From the NCBI GenBank assembly GCA_023548195.1, contig JAJHZJ010000252.1, forward strand, positions 6,457,184-6,521,183: 64,000 nucleotides of DNA. Direction: 5' to 3'. Positions 25,362-36,589 of the stretch are shown piece after piece. The stretch's first letter is position 1, and every line of letters begins with the position of its first letter. The notes below the pieces were generated by a model that ran no database searches, had not been told where the DNA came from, and was given only the letters and a program-made list of their open reading frames with translations. The translations under genes were made by a program, and so were the position numbers. The stretch comes from Bettongia penicillata ogilbyi. Its lineage: Eukaryota > Chordata > Mammalia > Diprotodontia > Potoroidae.

Positions 25362-25605
25362 GCAGGTAGGTGGTATAGTGGCTAGAATGCTAGGCCTGGA
25401 GTCAGGAATACTTATCTTCATGAGTTCAAATCTCCCTTCAGACATGTACTACTTTTGTAACCCTGGGCAAATTATTTAGCCCTGTTTTCCTCAGTTCCCT
25501 TATCTGTCAAATGAGTTAGAGAAGAAAATGGCAAACCATTCTGTTATCTTTGTCCAGAAAACTCCAAAGTGGGGCCACTGAGAGCTGGACATGACTGACC
25601 GTAGC
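25362..25605 (+). repeat. Marsupial tRNA-derived SINE, near full length
   Basis: It runs from 'gggcaggtaggtggtatagt' through 'aggcctggagtcaggaatac' and a B-box-like GTTCAAATC to 'gaaaatggcaaaccattctg' and 'gctggacatgactgac'. It sits at the edge of an L2. Confidence 0.85.
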
Positions 25606-26060
25606 CATGCTCCAGACACTATGCTAGGTGCTTAGCATAAAAAGGAAAAAAAATAAAATCACTCCTGACATTGAGGAACTCACATTCTGTGGAAGGGAGG
25701 GAAGCACAATTATCCAAGAGAAAAAGAGCTAGATTTAGAGTGAAAGGACCTTGGTTAGAATTCTCCCTTCGATGCTTGTTACTTATGTGACCTTGGGCTG
25801 TACCCTTCTGGACTAAATACAGAGTAATCTGAGAAGAGGTTGGAAAAGTGAAGAAAACCTCTGTGTAAGAGGTGGCACTTGAACTGAATCTTGGGTGAAG
25901 ATAAAGATTCCAGGAAGCAGAGGTGAAAGCCCAAGAGAAAAAGCTTATATAAAGTCACATTAACGATGGAATGTAGAGTCTTAGGAACAGCTAGTAAGAC
26001 CATTTTGGCTGGAAAATAGAAAGTGTGAAACAGACTTAATACATGTTGTGGGGAATGGTG
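25606..26060 (-). repeat. L2 LINE, 3' part, antisense
   Basis: 'agacactatgctaggtgctt', then 'gaggaactcacattctgtgg', 'ggcacttgaactgaatcttg' and 'cattttggctggaaaataga'. The short block 25720-25800 ('accttggttagaattctccc') looks like an inserted MIR piece. Confidence 0.7.
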
Positions 26061-26985
26061 CCCTTTCCCCTGTGGAGGAAGCTGTGCTGTGTTTCTGGCA
26101 GACCACAAGAGAACTTTGGGGATTGGATTCCAGCCAGGTATGAATGATACACTCAGAGACTGCCAGAATAGCTGATATGTGGTGCCACAAATGGTAGAAG
26201 AAGAGGCAGTTTACAGCTGGCATGTCATCGACAGGTAAAAAAATGCAACCGTTCCCCATCCTTAAATAATTGTTGCAGAGGCTGCAACTAGCTAGGCATG
26301 TATCAGGGACTTTGGCTGTCTTTTCGTCTCTTGTGTATTTCCTTCCTTTAGCATCAACTTTGTGAACAGTGAAAGGTCTGGAGTGAATGTAGTGGTGGCA
26401 GCTGGCATCTTCCCCTTCTCTGGTGCATGAGGAGCAAGAGGGAGAGAGAGTGCTCATGGAGCTGTAGGTGCCAAGGGAGGAATAGGCACCAGAGAGAGAC
26501 TGCTAAGAAAAAAAAAATGATCTGGGATATTTGGTCACCTTTGCCCTGTGCAGAGGAAAATACCAAAGGCACAATTAACAGTATCATATGATATCATATT
26601 TGTTTTTGATAAGCTCTAACTATTAAACTACCATCTAACTGTATGAGAGGTAGTAAATTAAGATACTTAATTTTGTTACTATTCTCTAACACATTGATTC
26701 CAGGTAGGGATAATTCATCTGTCCTATACCTGATTCAAGTATATACTTTGAATACCTTTCAATTCCACCCCTTTTGGATGAAGCCCTAAACTAGAGCCCA
26801 AAATAAGAGAAGTAGCTGGAGTAAAGTTTTGATGAGCCAATCAAGGTAAGAATGGGATGCCCAACTACTGACAAGTCAGGTCTCCTGAGATCTGAATGAG
26901 GGCAAACCAAAGTCACCAGATAAAAGACAGGGAATGATGCAGGTCACAGCCTTGGGACCTTGGATAAGTTGTTTCCTCTAGACTT
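26061..26985. other. Unassigned insert within L2, with longest open frame of window
   Basis: L2 sequence stops near 26060 and is found again near 26990. The first 450 bp holds the longest frame of the window (158 codons, minus strand, 25981-26457), but its composition has no family likeness, it overlaps L2 at its end and it has no splice or promoter context. An old LTR beginning near 'tgttgtggggaatggtg' is possible; no matching target duplication was found. Confidence 0.3.
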
Positions 26986-26989
26986 GTAA

Positions 26990-27430
26990 ATGTTGGAGAA
27001 GAGTGGAAATATAAGTTTTATCCAGATTGTGGAGCACTTAAATGTCAGGATGAGAAATTTACAGTTTATCCTAGAAGTAATGAGTCATTGAAGATTTGTG
27101 AACAGGGATGTGGAAAGGTAGATCTGTAACTTAGTTATTGGGTATGTGTGGGGTGGATAGGAGAAGGGAGAGGGACTGAGAGACTGGATGAGTTATGAGG
27201 TTGTGACAGTCCAGGTAGTTGATTGTGAATCTGACCTAAAAGATTATCAGAGTAATGGGAGAGAAAGGAATAGGTAGGAGAAATGTGGAGGTAGAATGGA
27301 GAAGACTTAGTAACTCGTGGTATTTGGAGACTGGAAAAAGATGTTTCAAATCTGAGTGACTGGAAGTATGGTGGTGCCCTTGACAAAAAAATGGGAGAGT
27401 TTGGAGGTAATTCCTTCACCTGATCTTAGG
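26990..27430 (-). repeat. L2 LINE, ORF2 part, antisense
   Basis: The minus strand reads an L2 ORF2 remnant with DNLLGQIHNQLPGLSQPHNS, matching the segment after the reverse-transcriptase core. It is probably the continuation of the copy at 25606-26060. Confidence 0.7.
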
Positions 27431-27434
27431 TTTG

Positions 27435-29855
27435 TCAAATGAGGCATCTTGGATATGTACTCTTCATCCAGTTTTCATCTTGAGCACTGTACAGTCAAAC
27501 ACATTTTATAGTATAATTTGATTTACTAAAGCTTCTCAAAAACAGTGATGCCTCTAAATTTGAGGATACTCCAAGTATTCAAAATGTTTATTTGGTTTTG
27601 AAGCATATTTGCTTCAGTTGTGAATAGATGATCTTTACCTTGTTGGGTAATTGCTTATATGAAATCATTTAGTCGCAAAGTATAAAATTTATAACTTTGT
27701 GAACATCATTTGTCACCAAAGTGTCAAGAATAAGCTTTGGCTGAAAACATTCCAAGTTATTCTGTCTTTTTAGTATGCAGTTTGCAACCTCAGCCATAAC
27801 TTCCTCAGGCTGCTGAATCCATATCTAGAGAGTTCTTGCATCCATGAGTGTCAGGCAGTTATATTTTTAGGAGAGAGTTTAATGGAACAATATATTTATG
27901 TTTCTTTGTTTCATCAGGGAAAGTAGTAGTTTTGGTCAAAGTACTTTACTGGGAATGTTTTGAGAATATCTTTATCACTAATATTTTGTTGTGTCTTTTT
28001 AGAAAATCTCTTAAATTCATTTGCATTCCTATAAAATGAGTAGACTTATACCAAAGTTTGCATAGAGTTAATTTTTTATGTGGTTATATAGAGGTTAAAT
28101 AAATCTGGGAATTTCTTTTATTTCCTTGATACCAAAAGATTTGTCTTTTAGACAAGTATAGTTGAATATCAAACAATTTTTCATTCTGTCTGAATGGATG
28201 ATTAAACTTCTAATTTAGATATTTTCAGTCTAAGGAGAAGGTATTTAGTTTCTGTAGAGAAATATAAGAAGGATCTGAAATTTCATATCTATAATTTGTT
28301 GTCAGTGTAGGTAACTTCCTCCAATCATACAGATTAATCTGTGTACCCAAAGTCATAAAACTGTTAAGTGTGAGAGGTGGGGAACTCTGTACTCTACTAT
28401 ATCATACTGTTCTGTTTCTAATTGGTTTCAATATCACTTGGTGAAATTCTTTAGGGACAAACTCCTCAGAACTTAGGTTTTAATAGAAAGATGCAGGAAG
28501 TGACCAAATGAAATAACTTACTGATAGGGAGAAAAACAATGTTTATTTAGGGGATATTCGGGTACAGATGTCAACTAGCAGCATTATCAGCAGTGAGGGC
28601 GGTATTCTAGTAGACCTTGGACCAGCAGCGGAGTATTAAAACTTTGGGAGTGGGAGTTGAGGACAAGGTGGACTCCTAGAAAAAAATAACCAGATTACAC
28701 TCTGGCAGTCAGAACTAGTAACAGAAACTGAGTTATTTATTCCTTCATTCCCTTTATTGGAGAGGTTTTTAGATCCTTCATGAAGAACTGGGTGGGAAAT
28801 ACTGATGTATAGCTATATCCATAGTTCACCTTTGCCTCATCCACACGATAGCCCTTCCCCTGCAATTAGGACATTGCCCATAGATTTGAGGAATGCAGAC
28901 AAACCTATGATCCTGAAGCCTTGGGGCTTTATGTTGCTATAAAATGAAATTGTCTTTAACTAACCTTGTCCAAGGCATCTACATAAAGAGGATGAGATAG
29001 GCATAAAGTCAGGTCAAGCAGTACATGAATTTCCTGTCTTTGATGAGAAAGCCAGGAGCAATTTAGTTGATTCCTGATAACCTCAATTCAGAAGAGCAGA
29101 ACTTAAGGCATGCAGTAATATTTGCCACAAAGGTAATAAATAGAATTGGTACAGGATTTAGACCTTTTATGACAATTCACAAACCTAAAATACAAATGCT
29201 GCTTTCCATGAAATCAGTGTGAGAGTCACTTGGAAGTAGGTTTGCAGCTTTTGATATGCTGTTTATATTATTTGGCATTAAAGAGCACTATGTTTTAAAA
29301 TATTGTGGGAAAAGCTGACAATTATAATTAAACAAAAAAATTAAGTTTATTCAGCAGTGTGGCTTTTTGTTCCATTGATGCATATCACAACCTTGTGAGG
29401 TTTGTGGATTGCTGTGCCCAAGCAAGTTCATTACTTAGCAGGAAACCTTTTGGTGATGAACTTTTCTGCGTTTGAATAGAGCTGGATGAGAGATTCAGCT
29501 TCACTGGATGACAAATACATGGTCCAAGGTAGGCCCATACTCAAGACCTTTCTAGCTTGCTAAGACTTGATCACAGCTTGCACTCAATTGGGAGAACCCT
29601 TGAGAACCCAGAGTAATATGCTGATAAGGTATTAGAATGGGACCTCAGTGGAAGATTTACAGTGATGTGTGAATTACTTGGGATAAGCTATAATTCTGAT
29701 AAAATTTCATTTTGCTACACCAATGGTCACGTATTAGTACTTCTTCTGACATAAGATTGACTCATAATGTTTAATCATAACCAGATCAAATTAGATTCAC
29801 CTAGTTTTTTCCTACCTTTGAGTTTGTTATTTGTTGAGTGCTAGATCTTTTGCCA
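27435..29855. other. Long unassigned intronic stretch
   Basis: No exon with a fitting phase and no LINE or SINE landmark was found in about 2.4 kb. The block 28480-29120 is less AT-rich and holds 'acaatgtttatttaggggat', which could be the poly(A) part of an antisense LTR; unsupported by terminal repeats. Confidence 0.35.
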
Positions 29856-30679
29856 TACACACACACACACACACACACACACATTCTGTTGCTATTTTAA
29901 ATTAATTTTTAGTATTCAACATTCACTTTCACAAGATTTATTTCCACAAATTTCTTCCCATCTCTCCCCTCCCCCACTGAAAAATGGCATGCTTTCTAAT
30001 TCCCCCAATCTGCGTTCCCTTCTATCACACCCCTCCTCCTCTTATCCCCATCTCCTCTATTTTCTTGTAGGGTAAAATAGATTTCTATACTCCATTGAGT
30101 GTATGCCTTATTTCACAGTTGAGTGTAAAAACAATTTTTAACATTAGTTTTTAAACCTTTGAGTTCACATTCTCTCCCTTCATTCTGCCCTACCCACCCT
30201 CAATAAGAAAGCAAGCAATTCAATTTAGGTTATACATGTGTAGTTGTGCAAAACTTGACATAGTAGTCAGGTTGTGAAAGACTAACTATATTTCCCTCCA
30301 TGCTATCCCTTCCCAATTTATTCTGTTCTCTCCTTTGACCCTGTCCTTCCTCAAAAGTGTTTCCTTTTGATTACCCCCTCCTGCCATTTGTCCTCCCTTC
30401 TATCATCCCTCCTACTTTCTTGTAGGGTAAGATAGATTTTCATACCCAATTGAGTGTTTATGTTATTCCCTCATAAAGCCAAACTCAGGGAGAATAAGGT
30501 CCACTCATTCCCTCTCACCTTGCCCTCTTCTCCATTGTAAAAACTTTTGAGCTTTTACATTCTACCGTTCCCTTTCTCCACCCAATATATTCTTCTCTCA
30601 CCACTTAATTTTGGTTTTTAGTTATCATCCCTTCATATTCAACTCATTCTGTGCCCTCTGTCTATATGTATGTGTATAT

Positions 30680-30768
<89 letters not shown>
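30680..30768. repeat. Composite CA / TA microsatellite
   Basis: (CA) of about 18 units to 30720, then (TA) of about 23 units. It lies within the 3' part of the HAL1-like element. A simple (CA)12 also lies at 29858-29882, just outside its 3' end. Confidence 0.97.
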
Positions 30769-30770
<2 letters not shown>

Positions 30771-30990
30771 GGTATGTATTCCATCCAACTACCCTAATAC
30801 TGAGAAAGGTCTCATGAGTTACAAATATGGGCTTTCCATATAGAAAGGTAAACAGTTCAACTTTAGTAAGTCTCTTATGATTTCTCTTTCCTGTTTACCT
30901 TTTCATGCTTCTCTTGATTCTTGTATTTGAAAGTCAAATTTTCTATTCAGCTCTGGTCTTTTCATCAAAAATGCTTGAAAGTCCTCTATT

Positions 30991-31940
30991 TCATTGAATG
31001 TCCATTTTTTTCCCCTGAAGTATTATAGTCAGTTTTGCTGGGTAGGTGATTCTCGCTTTTAATCCTAACTCCTTTGACCTTTGGAATATCATATTCCAAG
31101 CTCTCTGATTCTTTAATGTACAAGCTGCTAAATCTTTTGTTATCTTGATTGTGCTTCCACAATGCTTTAATTGTTTCTTTCTAGCTGCTTGCAATATTTT
31201 CTCCTTGACTTGGGTACTTTGGAATTTGGATACAATATTCCTAAGAGTTTTCCCTTTGGGATCTCTTTCAGGAGGCAATCATTTTATTCTTTCAATTTCT
31301 TTTTTACCCTTTGGTTCTAGAATGTCAGGGCAGTTTTCCTTGATAATTTCTTGAAAGATGATATCTAGGCTCTTTTCATTTTTTGATCGTGGCTTTCAGG
31401 TAGTCCAATAATTTTAAAATTATCCCTTCTAGATCTATTTTCCAGGTCACTTGTTTTTCCAATGAGATATTTCACATTGCCTTCTATTCTTTCATTCTTT
31501 TTGTTTTGTTTTATAATGTATTGATTTCTCACAAAGTCATTAGCTTCCATTTACTCTTTTCTAACTTTTATGGAATTATTTTCTTCAGTGACCATTTGGA
31601 CCTCCTTTTTCTATTTGTCCAGTTCTGCATTTTAAGGCTTTTTTTTTTTTTTTTACCTCTTTTGCCAGTTGAGTTAGTCTATTTTTTAAGGTGTTATTTT
31701 CTTCTGTATTTTTATGGTCTGCTTTAGCAAGCTGTTGACTAGTTTTTCATAATTTTCTTGCATCACTCTCATTTCTCTTCCCAATTTTTCCTCTACTTTT
31801 CTTACTTGCTTTTCAAAATCCTTTTTGAGCTCTTCCATGGCCTGAGACCAATTCACATCTATCTTGGAGGCTTTGAATGTAGGAGCTTTGATTTTGTTGT
31901 CTTCTTCTGGGTTGTATGTTTTGATCTTCCTTGTCACCAA
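30991..31940 (-). pseudogene. Decayed L1/HAL1 ORF1 protein
   Basis: Three minus-strand readings line up as one ORF1. At 31940-31686 is the N-terminal and coiled-coil part (MEELKKDFEKQVRKVEEKLG). At 31550-31365 is the middle with LENRSRRDNFKIIGLPES, a signature of L1 ORF1p. At 31278-30991 is the C-terminal RNA-binding part with KARITYPAKLTIILQGKK. Frame changes near 31685 and between 31365 and 31278, plus a long A tract (T14 on the + strand near 31640), break it. In a live element this protein binds element RNA as a trimer; here it cannot be made whole. Confidence 0.85.
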
Positions 31941-32864
31941 AGTAAGATTCTGTAGTCTGTTTGTTTTCCCACTGTTGGCTCATTTCCCCATATAATTACT
32001 TGAATTTATAGCTCGTTGTCAAGGTAGGACTCTGCTTTCATTGTGGAGGTTTTGCTGTCCCAAGTTTCAGGGGTTCTGTGCAGCTGTTTTCAGAGATACT
32101 TCTAAGGACCTGTAAATTTCCAGATCTTCCAAAGTGGTATGATCAAAGGAGAGTGTTTACTCCTCTTCTTGCCTATGCTCTGATCTGTGACTAGCCTCAG
32201 GCACTCTTATTTTCCCTGAAACTGTGAGGAGGATTCTCTCTCCACTGCTGCCACAAGCTGTGCCATGCCAGTGCTCCTCCTCCCAGAACCACCACCCAGG
32301 AATGTGACCCAGATCCAAGTATGGGCAAAACAAGAGAATTCTGCCTCAGCATCAGCAAAGAGATCCTTGCAATCCCCCTCTGATCAATCACTTGTTCCCC
32401 CCCACCATCTGTGGGTCAAGAGCTCTAAAAGCAGTCATTGCTGCTGCTGACACAGATGCTGTCCTGGGGCTGGGGTCAGATAGTGTTCCTCTCTCACTCA
32501 GGTCTGACAGACTTTCTTACTGACCTTCTAAGTTGTCTTTGGCATTTGTGGGTTGAGAAGCCTGAAAAGTGCCATGGCTGCCAGTGATTCAGTTCCCTGA
32601 GGTGTGCTCCAACCCCATCTGTGCCAGCATGGCCCTTACTAGACTGCGTTCATCTCTCGGACTTATGCAATAGACCTCTCTTGTTGACCTTCCAGGTTGT
32701 CTTGGCCTGGAAATTTGTTTTATTCTGTCATTTTGTGGGTTTTGCTGCTCCTGAATTTATTTAGAGTCATTTTTATAGGTATTTGGAGTGGTTTGTGGAA
32801 GGGTTCAAGCAATTCCCTGCTTTTACGCTGCCATCTTGGCTCCCAGGATCCATTGCTATTTTTT

Positions 32865-33955
32865 GATGGTGTTCTTAATTTTGTGGATTTAAAGAATGAA
32901 CATTACTCCAAAGGGACCTAAGAAAATTTTAGCTCTTCTAGAGTATACCTCAAGTGCTATTAGAGATATTATTATAGCTGTTGTTATGGGGAATTGAGCC
33001 ATTTTAAGAATTATTCAAGTACACAACAAGACACAAAATGTTTTCCAGAAGCACAAAAGAATGTATAATTGTGAATGAGAAATGACACCAAGAGCTGATA
33101 AACAATTCTGTAAAATATATTAATTATCTGGAAATGAAAACCAAAGGCCTTCAAAGGGACATAGCAGCTGGAGAGGCTGTTATTCCTTTATGGTATAGCG
33201 TAAGCATCATGAATTTAGGAGAATTAAAAATTAGTTGAGAAAAGAAGCTGCTAACTGGGCTATAATCACAGCTAGACTTGGCACTTTGGATGGGCACAGA
33301 ACATTTAATATTCTGTCCTACATAACTGATGTGTTGAACATTTTTACTGCACTAATTTTTATTCTTTGTAGCTTTCTAGGGTAGGAATAGAGGAGGAATT
33401 TTTTTCATCATGTTAATCTTTGTCATATCCTTTTAACCTATCTATGCCAATCAATCAATACACATCTCTCTTAATACTTCTACTTAATATCATTGTTCCA
33501 TCTTGGGTCCCTTTCAGATATTTGTTGGAATTTATGTAGGAGAACTGGGCTGATGAATCATATTGTTCAGAGTCTTCACCCTGTAGTAGTATGGCACAGA
33601 GGTCACTGGCTCTGAAAGGCTCTTAACTGGTTTGAGTGGGTTGATACTGTAGTGAGAGCAGTGGAAAAGAAAAAGGTTCTAGCTGGACTTTTGGTCAGCC
33701 CAGACTGTTTTCTCTAGGTTGGGTGGGGTCAGGGAAGCAGAAGAGAGAAGGCTAATCCTTGTGGCTGGCCCCCCTCCAGGTTGTAGGCGAAGGACAAGAA
33801 GGCACATTGTGGGGACGGTTGATCAGCCACCCTTCTCCTCCACTCTAGGTGGGAGGCAGTAGAAGAAGCTTCTAAGTCTTGGTCAGCCGAACCAGGGGAT
33901 TCTCTGAGATAGAGCTAAGGGGAGCAGGAAGACTACCATATATCACCACTGTCAT
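32865..33955. other. Unassigned sequence
   Basis: From 33530 to 33950 the sequence is richer in G+C and reads like an old LTR or a unique island, but I see no poly(A) signal with ends and no open frame of interest. Confidence 0.3.
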
Positions 33956-33984
33956 AGATACTAGGGCATAAAACAAAAATAATT

Positions 33985-34786
33985 TTTATCAGAAAGAAGT
34001 TTATCTCTCTCATGGGGACAACATGTGCATGGAAAAGTGCATATGAAATAAACATAAGAAGGGAGAAGAAGGAACTAGCAACTCTGGGGGTAGGGGGAAG
34101 AATTCAGGCAAAGCCTCATGGAAAGGGAACTAGAGATTCATGAAGAGGAGGAAAGAACGTTCTAGTCATGGAGATGAGTAATGGAGCATTTTGTATAAGG
34201 AACAGCCAAGTCAGTGTAATTGTACCACAGAGTGGAGATATGGTATAAGAAAGCTGCAAACAAAGGTTAGAGCTAGCAGTCTCCGAAGGTCTTTCAATGC
34301 CAAATAGATGTGTTTGTGTACGATCTTCAAGGGAACAGGAAATCATGGAAGTTGATTGAGTAGAGGGATGTTATGATCAGATCTATACTTTAGGAAGATC
34401 CCTTTGGAGGTTCTATGAAGCACGGACTGGAGTGGAAAAAGATTTGAGGAAAATGAAGAGGTTACTGCTTGGGATAGTCCGAGTGAGAAGACTAAGGTTG
34501 TATGAAGAGAATGAAAGGGATATAGGTGAGATAAGTTGTTAATCAATTAAACATGCAGCCTATCCAATCATATCAATGAAGGAGAATAATAGTGTAATTG
34601 AAAAACTAGGTCATTGAAGGTATAGTGGTGACCTTAACTGAAATAATAAATTGGAAAGAGGATAGGATCTGGTGGGTGGGGAGGGGTATAATGAGCTCTG
34701 TTTTGGATGTGTTGACATTGAGATGCTTGAGGGACATAGAATCAGAAATGTCTCACTCGTACTTGATCTCAAGACGGAGACTAGGG
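33985..34786 (-). repeat. L2 LINE, ORF2 part, antisense (left of LTR)
   Basis: The minus strand gives FPLQSVLHRTSKGIFLKYRS near 34400, an L2 ORF2 motif. The + strand shows 'gttgattgagtagagggatg' and 'gagctctgttttggatgtgt'. It breaks at 34786 for a solo LTR and continues at 35287. Confidence 0.8.
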
Positions 34787-35286
34787 TGTAATGGCAATTT
34801 AAATGGAAGATCTTTCTCATTCATTAATAGGCCCTCGTGGCCTGCTTAAATCACCTGGAAGTCCTAAGTTACCTGTGGTGGGAGGGTCTTGCTGAATGGG
34901 TGGAACAGGATGGAGCAGAACCAGGAGGAAGTTAGTGAGAATTGTGGGGCAGAGGAGAGAGGATGAAAGCCAGCAGGCACAGCAAGGCTCATGAGTGTGT
35001 GCTTGTGGGAAGGTCCTGGCAGGGGAGGGAGGAGTTTGGGGGTTGTGAAAGGGTGTTGGGGAGAAGGCTTTGGAATGTCTTTGCCTCTAGCAGTGCTAAT
35101 GTGTATTGACTTCTTGGCTACTATAATGAATTTGACTTTCTGGTTCTGGGATTTGACTTTCTGGTATCTGAATAAATGTTTTTCTTCTTCCTTCTATATG
35201 GAGAGTCTTTTTTATTTGTGATTGAGAGCTATGCCAGCATATTCATAGCTCTCCTCAGTGCTGTGAATATTTCCTGTGCAATAACA
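34787..35286 (+). mobile_element. Solo LTR (family A, copy 1), 500 bp
   Basis: It starts TGTAATGGCAATT, ends CAATAACA and is flanked by TAGGG on both sides (34782-34786 and 35287-35291), a 5-bp target duplication. AATAAA is at 35171-35176. The surrounding L2 reads straight across once the LTR and one TAGGG are removed. A second copy is at 53511-53985. No internal retroviral region remains. Confidence 0.85.
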
Positions 35287-35400
35287 TAGGGCTAGTTATA
35301 TAGATGTGGGGATCATCTGTACAGAGATGATAATTAAATTCAGGGGAGCAGTTGAAGTTACAGAGAGAGTGTAAAGCAGGTGTCAGGATATTATAGTTCC
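35287..35400 (-). repeat. L2 LINE, continuation (right of LTR)
   Basis: 'gctagttatatagatgtggg' and 'gagatgataattaaattcag' continue the L2 block order interrupted at 34786. Confidence 0.8.
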
Positions 35401-35425
35401 ATGGAAAGCCAAATCTGTCTGCCAT

Positions 35426-35539
35426 CTATTTTTGTACAGCCCATAAGCTAAGAATATTTTTTTTTACATTTTAAAATGTAATAAAGTTTTATTAAAAATG
35501 TAAAAACCATGGCTTAGCTGTAGGCTGTACAAAAACAGG
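35426..35539. repeat. Foldback (hAT-like) with ~53-bp inverted arms
   Basis: Left arm 35426-35478 ('tttttgtacagcccataagc') and right arm 35486-35539 are imperfect reverse complements (right arm reversed: 'tttttgtacagcctacagct'), with a spacer of a few bases. The arm text resembles an old mammalian hAT-type dispersed repeat. The RNA would form a long hairpin. Confidence 0.75.
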
Positions 35540-35544
35540 AGATA

Positions 35545-36415
35545 TTACCATTTGTGTCAGAGGAAATTGTTGATCATGAATATAGACAGAGAGATAAGAA
35601 AAGTCTTGGAAACAGATTCTCTACCAGTTAGAGGGCATGAAAAATAGTTTTGAATCTTTATTTTGTCAAGTGTTGCATTAGCTTTCCCAACTTTGTGACA
35701 TCTGTAAATTTGATAATCATGTATTCTGTCTTGTTCTAGAATTTAATCATATCTTTTACAAAAATTAAGCTGTATTACATTCATCATTTTGACACTGAAT
35801 TAGGAAGAGATTGAATTGATATAAGGGGAATATTTGCTAAAACATACGAATCTTTATACTTGGAATATTACATATAAATTTACAAATTTATTTTTTCTAG
35901 GTTATATTTTTCACAATTTCAAGGTAACACATCATGACTTTTTTTTCAGTTGTTGGGCCCCCTTTTCAGTGTAACATGAATATGTTTTTCCAAACTAAAA
36001 TGAAAAAAACCAACAAACACAAACCCTAAAATCTGAATATTCTATGACCTCTACATACTTAAGGTTTTCTTTCAGAGGATTAGGAGGTACCAAAAAGAAC
36101 AGAAAAAGGAGAGAGAGTCACGATAGTTTAGATAGGATAAACAGGGAGAAGAAATAATATTCATGTTATTAGGTTTACGAGTTTTAAGAAGTAAGGACCT
36201 TTCAAAGGTGAAAGTTTTGTAAGAGGAGAGGATCAAGATTTGAGAAACCAATGAGAAACACTACTCTAAAATAGTTACTTATGAGGAACTCCCTCTTCCA
36301 CTTTATAACGTACTATTTAGCCCAAAGAAGCCATGGTGGGGCTGACTAAGCTTCAGTATCTTCTTCTACTTCTTCCCTTTAACCCAGATTAGAGGAAGAG
36401 GGGGTGTTCCTGCTC
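35545..36415. other. No recognisable feature
   Basis: AT-rich intronic sequence without exon or clear repeat. Confidence 0.4.
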
Positions 36416-36419
36416 TGTG

Positions 36420-36585
36420 TGTCAAACTCTTCATGATGTTTTGTAATTCACTGGAGTGGTTTTCCATTTCCTTCTCCAGCTCATTTTTAAGTTAAGAAAC
36501 TAATACAAACAGCATTAAGTGACTTGCCTGAGATCACATAGCTAGTAAGTATCTGAGGACAGATTTGAACTCAGGAAGAATCTCT
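36420..36585 (-). repeat. Marsupial tRNA-derived SINE, antisense
   Basis: 'ggagtggttttccatttcct', 'ttaagtgacttgcctgagat', 'agctagtaagtatctgagga' and 'gatttgaactcaggaagaat' give the reverse complement of the SINE. Confidence 0.85.
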
Positions 36586-36589
36586 TTTC

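Larger units (their letters stand above)
29899..32852 (-). mobile_element. HAL1-like element (ORF1-only L1), full length with target duplication
   Basis: Read on the minus strand, the element starts near 32850 with 'ggagccaagatggc', a YY1-type 5' end as in L1. It then has a roughly 0.9-kb GC-richer 5' UTR, a decayed L1 ORF1 (31940 down to 30991) and a roughly 1.1-kb 3' part with no ORF2, ending in the same tail as the local L1 3' UTRs. TTGCTATTTT flanks both ends (29889-29898 and 32853-32862), a plausible target-site duplication. An L1 that keeps ORF1 and lacks ORF2 is the definition of a HAL1. A large internal deletion of an ordinary L1 is the alternative. Confidence 0.75.

Noticed and set aside
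25981..26457. A 158-codon minus frame
   Set aside because: It overlaps L2 at one end, lacks domain motifs and has no splice or promoter context. Kept only as part of an unidentified insert.
30680..30768. CRISPR-like or satellite array
   Set aside because: It is a plain CA/TA dinucleotide tract; no spacer-repeat structure exists anywhere in the window.
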